DNA of 17,486 nt from JADJLQ01 sp034439915 (GTDB lineage Bacteria; Bacteroidota; Bacteroidia; Chitinophagales; Saprospiraceae). Positions 16,801-17,486 of the stretch are shown piece by piece. Positions within the stretch are counted from its first letter, which is position 1; each line of letters starts with the position of its first letter. The notes beneath the pieces are model-generated. The model was not told the origin of the DNA, did not search any database, and saw only the letters and a list, made by a program, of their open reading frames with translations. The position numbers and the translations under genes were made by a program. Where the stretch lies: contig JAWXBI010000079.1 in the NCBI GenBank assembly GCA_034439915.1, positions 1-17,486 on the forward strand, written 5' to 3'.

Positions 16801-17297
16801 AACCAAAAACCTGGCCTGTGCAGGCTAAACTTGCTGCCGCAGGCAAATGGTCCCGGCTTAAAAAATTTCAGGATAAATTGAAATTGAATAAGCCCGCTGA
16901 GCCTAAAACAAAAGCAAAAGCCCAGCCACCCGTGAAAAAAGCGGTCCCTGTTTTGCCCAAAAAAAATAAACGAAAAGTTAATCCAAAGCCAAAACAGGTG
17001 CGCTTGAACCTCGCGGCTTCCAGTAAAGTGTTTGGAAGGGAATTAATATTAAATGACTTGAAAGTGATTGAAGGAATTGGCCCTAAAATTGAAAGAATTC
17101 TCGTAAAAGAAAATATCTTAACCTGGACAGCCCTTGCAAAAACAAAACTCCGGCCATTAAGAGCCTTGCTTAAAAAAGCTGGAAATAATTTTGTGTTAGC
17201 TGATCCTGTCTCCTGGTCAAGCCAGGCAAGGTTGGCTTCAAGAGGTCAATGGAAGCGGCTCAAAACCCTGCAGGATAAATTGAATTCCCGTAAATAG
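13863..17297 (+). CDS. Membrane-anchored giant coiled-coil protein with two C-terminal helix-hairpin-helix domains
   Basis: 1144 residues. A single hydrophobic helix (about 10-29) is followed by NRWFGSRTDPR. The positive residues after the helix suggest that the rest faces the cytoplasm. Residues about 40-865 are almost pure coiled coil, rich in Glu, Gln, Lys and Leu. Trp residues in WE(x)K-type motifs sit at 555, 625, 660, 695 and 765, multiples of 35 apart. After a Lys/Pro-rich linker come two related domains at about 930-1010 and 1064-1144. Each starts with ND(H/L)K(I/V)IEGIGPKI and ends with W..QA.LA..G.W.RLK..QDKL. The GIG loop is the helix-hairpin-helix hallmark. I recall the same module at the C-terminus of Bacteroidota ribosomal protein L21 and other proteins. 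Binding of DNA, RNA or protein is possible; none is shown. The long coiled coil could be a rod of roughly 120 nm if continuous. It is the partner of the OmpA gene just upstream. Confidence 0.85.
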   Translation: MFWKTCLTHAGEIFLALAGAWILGYLWNRWFGSRTDPRQIAEYEDQIKSLRDRIKLQDQEIKAGLVRQDAWSSEFTDLKDSNTDLKNRLETIDSSYQHHLTPAAQKSIQDRLEYEATLKQDQIAALTEQNRDLTETLQSLEARLIAFQIQEDEFGQTQSKLQIAEARLLETQTTLTNLENQFKELTDQQKTADETLRLHVPLTELENSRKDLEFLELKYQEQEKQVQELLRKNDSDALAVNELTKKLEETRQISMELENKYIQQLHSREEELSLLNNRLNLSPLPDKSSLENITSDLSNARQEVTSLQHKLKHLESIHSEQDPMQSQRLQEIQMLNQQLNNELIQAQGEIRDLTGKLNNYAVLEKNAADWAAKSKEWEARWKDAAKESEQFKVAHASLIKEKDGQKQHLAQLEADILQFNSVFKDYESKEEQWNQRIESLTADLGNTQSENENKLAMAYQAVDEASKKLSENQDNIKALLASKEDWAKKHDFLLQNLTILQTQKEDADQIKAQQRFMFQELEYKLKNAEADLVVSKLKLAESANLALPAHKEADWDLVLKSKEEELKLAQQTISELVSSNENKLDKLNEVELQIPKMESALNSLTDELGRAFEKLKFQENLIADWETKNENLLHELQLAKSHLTEMNQLKENQSASLGNWEQLYAESQKMLAVNKQQFSENEKNNQAMETLVAEWEKKYHLVQNELLDVQHQLSEIQQLQDSRDEVEVDREHRQSDLENSLEDTRLQLVKYQSLQNEHQHLIDEWEEKYDELYNRFNIVQLQYADTQRLKSHLESDMRKASDYQAKYQAESKGWQKRLADLEADYQDQLATLQSKEYREQPIISEPLPVTNLENSSSQVSPLEKEKGPEMKTSMVKAKTVRLKKPPKINPLQISQEGPELAIKPKGAPKTIIVMDLKKASTILSKKVKENDHKIIEGIGPKISSFLKRNKISTWQALSQLPVKKIQNLLNKEGTKFALAEPKTWPVQAKLAAAGKWSRLKKFQDKLKLNKPAEPKTKAKAQPPVKKAVPVLPKKNKRKVNPKPKQVRLNLAASSKVFGRELILNDLKVIEGIGPKIERILVKENILTWTALAKTKLRPLRALLKKAGNNFVLADPVSWSSQARLASRGQWKRLKTLQDKLNSRK

Positions 17298-17335
17298 GAA
17301 TAGCACATAAGTTAATTGGTTTTGTATTCCGGTGT

Positions 17336-17356
17336 AGGTCTTAGAATTCTAAACCT
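17336..17356. repeat. Near-perfect palindrome after the coiled-coil gene
   Basis: AGGT-c-TTAGAATTCTAA-ACCT: ten-base arms with one unpaired C and no spacer, 38 nt after the stop. It is not followed by a T-run, so it is more like a binding site or RNA-stabilising hairpin than a terminator. Confidence 0.35.
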
Positions 17357-17403
17357 CCAGTCACTTAAATCTCCTTACGGTTACAAGCCTTCCTTAAAAT
17401 CAA

Positions 17404-17429
17404 AAAGCCCATGACTTTTCACAGGCTTT
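17404..17429 (-). terminator. Probable intrinsic terminator of a minus-strand gene to the right
   Basis: A 6-bp stem AAAGCC/GGCTTT with a 14-nt loop. Read on the minus strand, the second arm runs into GGCTTTTTGATTTT, a U-rich tail. It may also stop the plus-strand operon. Confidence 0.45.
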
Positions 17430-17486
17430 CATGAAAAAAACGAATTTTACAATTAAAACCAAAACTTACACAAATCAAAAATATAT

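Overview
The window looks like chromosomal DNA of a Bacteroidota bacterium, most likely from the Saprospiria/Saprospiraceae side of the phylum. This rests on four things: a large secreted protein with a type IX secretion (T9SS) C-terminal sorting domain, lipoproteins typical of the phylum, start sites without a clear Shine-Dalgarno, and a TAnnTTTG-type promoter box in front of ffh. The placement below phylum level is an inference.

Layout. 1-230: a 50-bp tandem repeat (three full units and a partial one) that runs into a dispersed-repeat-like hairpin. 240-403 (minus): a tRNA-like RNA whose acceptor, D, anticodon and T arms all form, with Leu-type D-arm spacing, a GUC anticodon and a structured variable region of about 95 nt. 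It is the most unusual item in the window. 612-3200 (minus): an apparent operon of a possible 29-codon leader ORF, a small lipoprotein and an M49 (dipeptidyl peptidase III)-like zinc peptidase. 3237-7557 (plus): ffh (SRP54), then a two-lobed M16 zinc peptidase lipoprotein. 7549-7898: a direct duplication of a 176-bp hairpin-bearing element, starting inside the last codons of the M16 gene. 8064-10985 (plus): a T9SS-exported composite surface protein (beta-helix, MopE-like Ca2+/metal motifs, thrombospondin type 3-like repeats, sorting domain). 10986-11648: intergenic DNA with a promoterless-looking ORF remnant and a strong hairpin. 11649-12965 (minus): class I DNA photolyase. 13045-17297 (plus): a two-gene operon of a membrane-anchored protein with tandem OmpA-like domains and a 1144-residue membrane-anchored coiled-coil protein ending in two helix-hairpin-helix domains. 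17298-17486: two inverted repeats, one of them a likely terminator for a minus-strand gene beyond the right edge.

How the genes fit together. ffh and phrB are housekeeping genes. The M49 and M16 peptidases and the small lipoprotein point to envelope-located peptide turnover. The T9SS protein is a surface product. The OmpA/coiled-coil pair looks like one functional unit linking peptidoglycan binding to a very long cytoplasmic or envelope-anchored rod with nucleic-acid-binding-like tips. That role is inferred, not shown. The best candidates for something undescribed are the giant-variable-arm tRNA-like gene and the OmpA/coiled-coil/HhH pair.
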